From JAYWIG01 sp043789035 (GTDB taxonomy: Bacteria; Pseudomonadota; Gammaproteobacteria; Burkholderiales; Burkholderiaceae_E): a stretch of 5,573 bases of DNA. The notes under the pieces are model-generated. The model saw only the letters and a list, made by a program, of their open reading frames with translations, was not told where the DNA came from and did no database searches. Location of the stretch: assembly GCA_043789035.1 (NCBI GenBank), contig JAYWIG010000005.1:1-5573 (forward strand), given 5' to 3'. The first letter of the stretch is position 1. Each line of letters starts with the position of its first letter. Below are positions 5,176-5,573 of the stretch, in pieces. The position numbers were made by a program, and so were the translations under genes.

Positions 5176-5573
5176 ATGCTAATTAATTTCTTTTTTCACC
5201 TTAAAACCGCCAAAGTGCCCGTATCCATTAAAGAGTTTTTGATGCTGCTCGAAGGCATGCAGAAAAAGGTTATTGGCAATTCAGTCGATGAGTTTTATGT
5301 TCTTGCCCGAGCCACCTTGGTCAAAGATGAGCGCAACTTCGATAAATTCGACCGTGCGTTTGGCAGCTATTTCAAAGGTATTGAAAACATCAAAGGCATC
5401 GATATTGATGTGCCGCTCGATTGGCTTAAGCGCCAATTTCAACGCGAGTTCACAGCAGAAGAGAAAGCCGCTATCGAAGCCATGGGCGGCATCGACAAAC
5501 TCATGGAGCGCTTAAAAGAGCTGCTAGAAGAGCAAAAAGGCCGCCATGAAGGCGGCAGTAAATGGCTGGGTAC
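5176..5573 (+). CDS. CoxE-like VWA-domain protein, N-terminal part, cut by window edge
   Basis: The frame is open from the ATG at 5176 to the right edge, giving 132 residues. The N-terminus (MLINFFFHLKTAKVPVSIKE) and the helical, charged region that follows (FYVLARATLVKDERNFDKFD, then FGSYFKG) are what I recognise from CoxE-like VWA proteins encoded with MoxR ATPases. They continue through an acidic/basic helix (MERLKELLEEQKGRH) to GGSKWLGT. In that family this Gly-rich element precedes the VWA fold, which lies past the window; no MIDAS residues can be checked here. These proteins work with the MoxR ATPase, often as the client-binding or metal-dependent partner, in the cytoplasm. The gene starts 9 nt after the SMR stop. 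Family placement combines sequence recognition with gene context. Confidence 0.85.
   Translation, partial: MLINFFFHLKTAKVPVSIKEFLMLLEGMQKKVIGNSVDEFYVLARATLVKDERNFDKFDRAFGSYFKGIENIKGIDIDVPLDWLKRQFQREFTAEEKAAIEAMGGIDKLMERLKELLEEQKGRHEGGSKWLG

Noticed and set aside
5273..5515. Plus-strand open frame of 80 codons in another frame of the VWA gene
   Set aside because: The overlapping frame from 5176 has a ribosome site, correct operon spacing and the CoxE-like N-terminus; this one is compositionally odd and Ser-rich.

Overview
The window looks like chromosomal DNA of a Gram-negative proteobacterium, most likely a betaproteobacterium of the Burkholderiales. The grounds are a periplasmic leucine/valine-type binding protein, small exported class I c-type cytochromes, a NfeD/slipin pair, and a MoxR ATPase with a CoxE-like VWA partner. 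This placement rests on family recognition and gene style, not on a marker gene. Base composition looks roughly balanced by eye. Coding density is high, with short gaps and mostly Shine-Dalgarno-led starts. I see no mobile element, CRISPR array, tRNA or rRNA.

Layout from left to right. (1) Minus strand, 1-1119: an operon of an NfeD/YbbJ-like membrane protein followed 16 nt later by a slipin/QmcA-type SPFH (band 7) protein that runs off the left edge. (2) 1120-1286: a divergent gap with a candidate promoter and small repeats. (3) Plus strand, 1287-2420: a periplasmic branched-chain amino-acid-type binding protein (LivK-like) that stands alone, closed by a symmetric hairpin terminator at 2434-2464. 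(4) Minus strand, 2488-3231 (or 3267): two tandem small exported monohaem cytochromes c, which converge on that terminator. (5) 3268-3368: a second divergent gap, with a TATAAT box facing the cytochromes. (6) Plus strand, 3369-5573: a tight four-gene run of MoxR-family AAA+ ATPase, GNAT acetyltransferase, SMR-family efflux protein and the N-terminal part of a CoxE-like VWA protein that is cut by the right edge.

How the genes may work together. NfeD and slipin proteins are known partners in membrane-domain organisation. The two cytochromes are probably periplasmic electron carriers made from one transcript. MoxR ATPases and VWA proteins act as pairs in metallo-enzyme activation or protein-complex remodelling. 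Here a GNAT gene and an SMR gene, translationally coupled by an ATGA overlap, sit between the two partners, and this is the most unusual arrangement in the window. No gap without a gene exceeds about 170 bases.

I do not see a clearly new biological system. Most genes belong to recognisable families, and the points of interest are arrangement and regulation.
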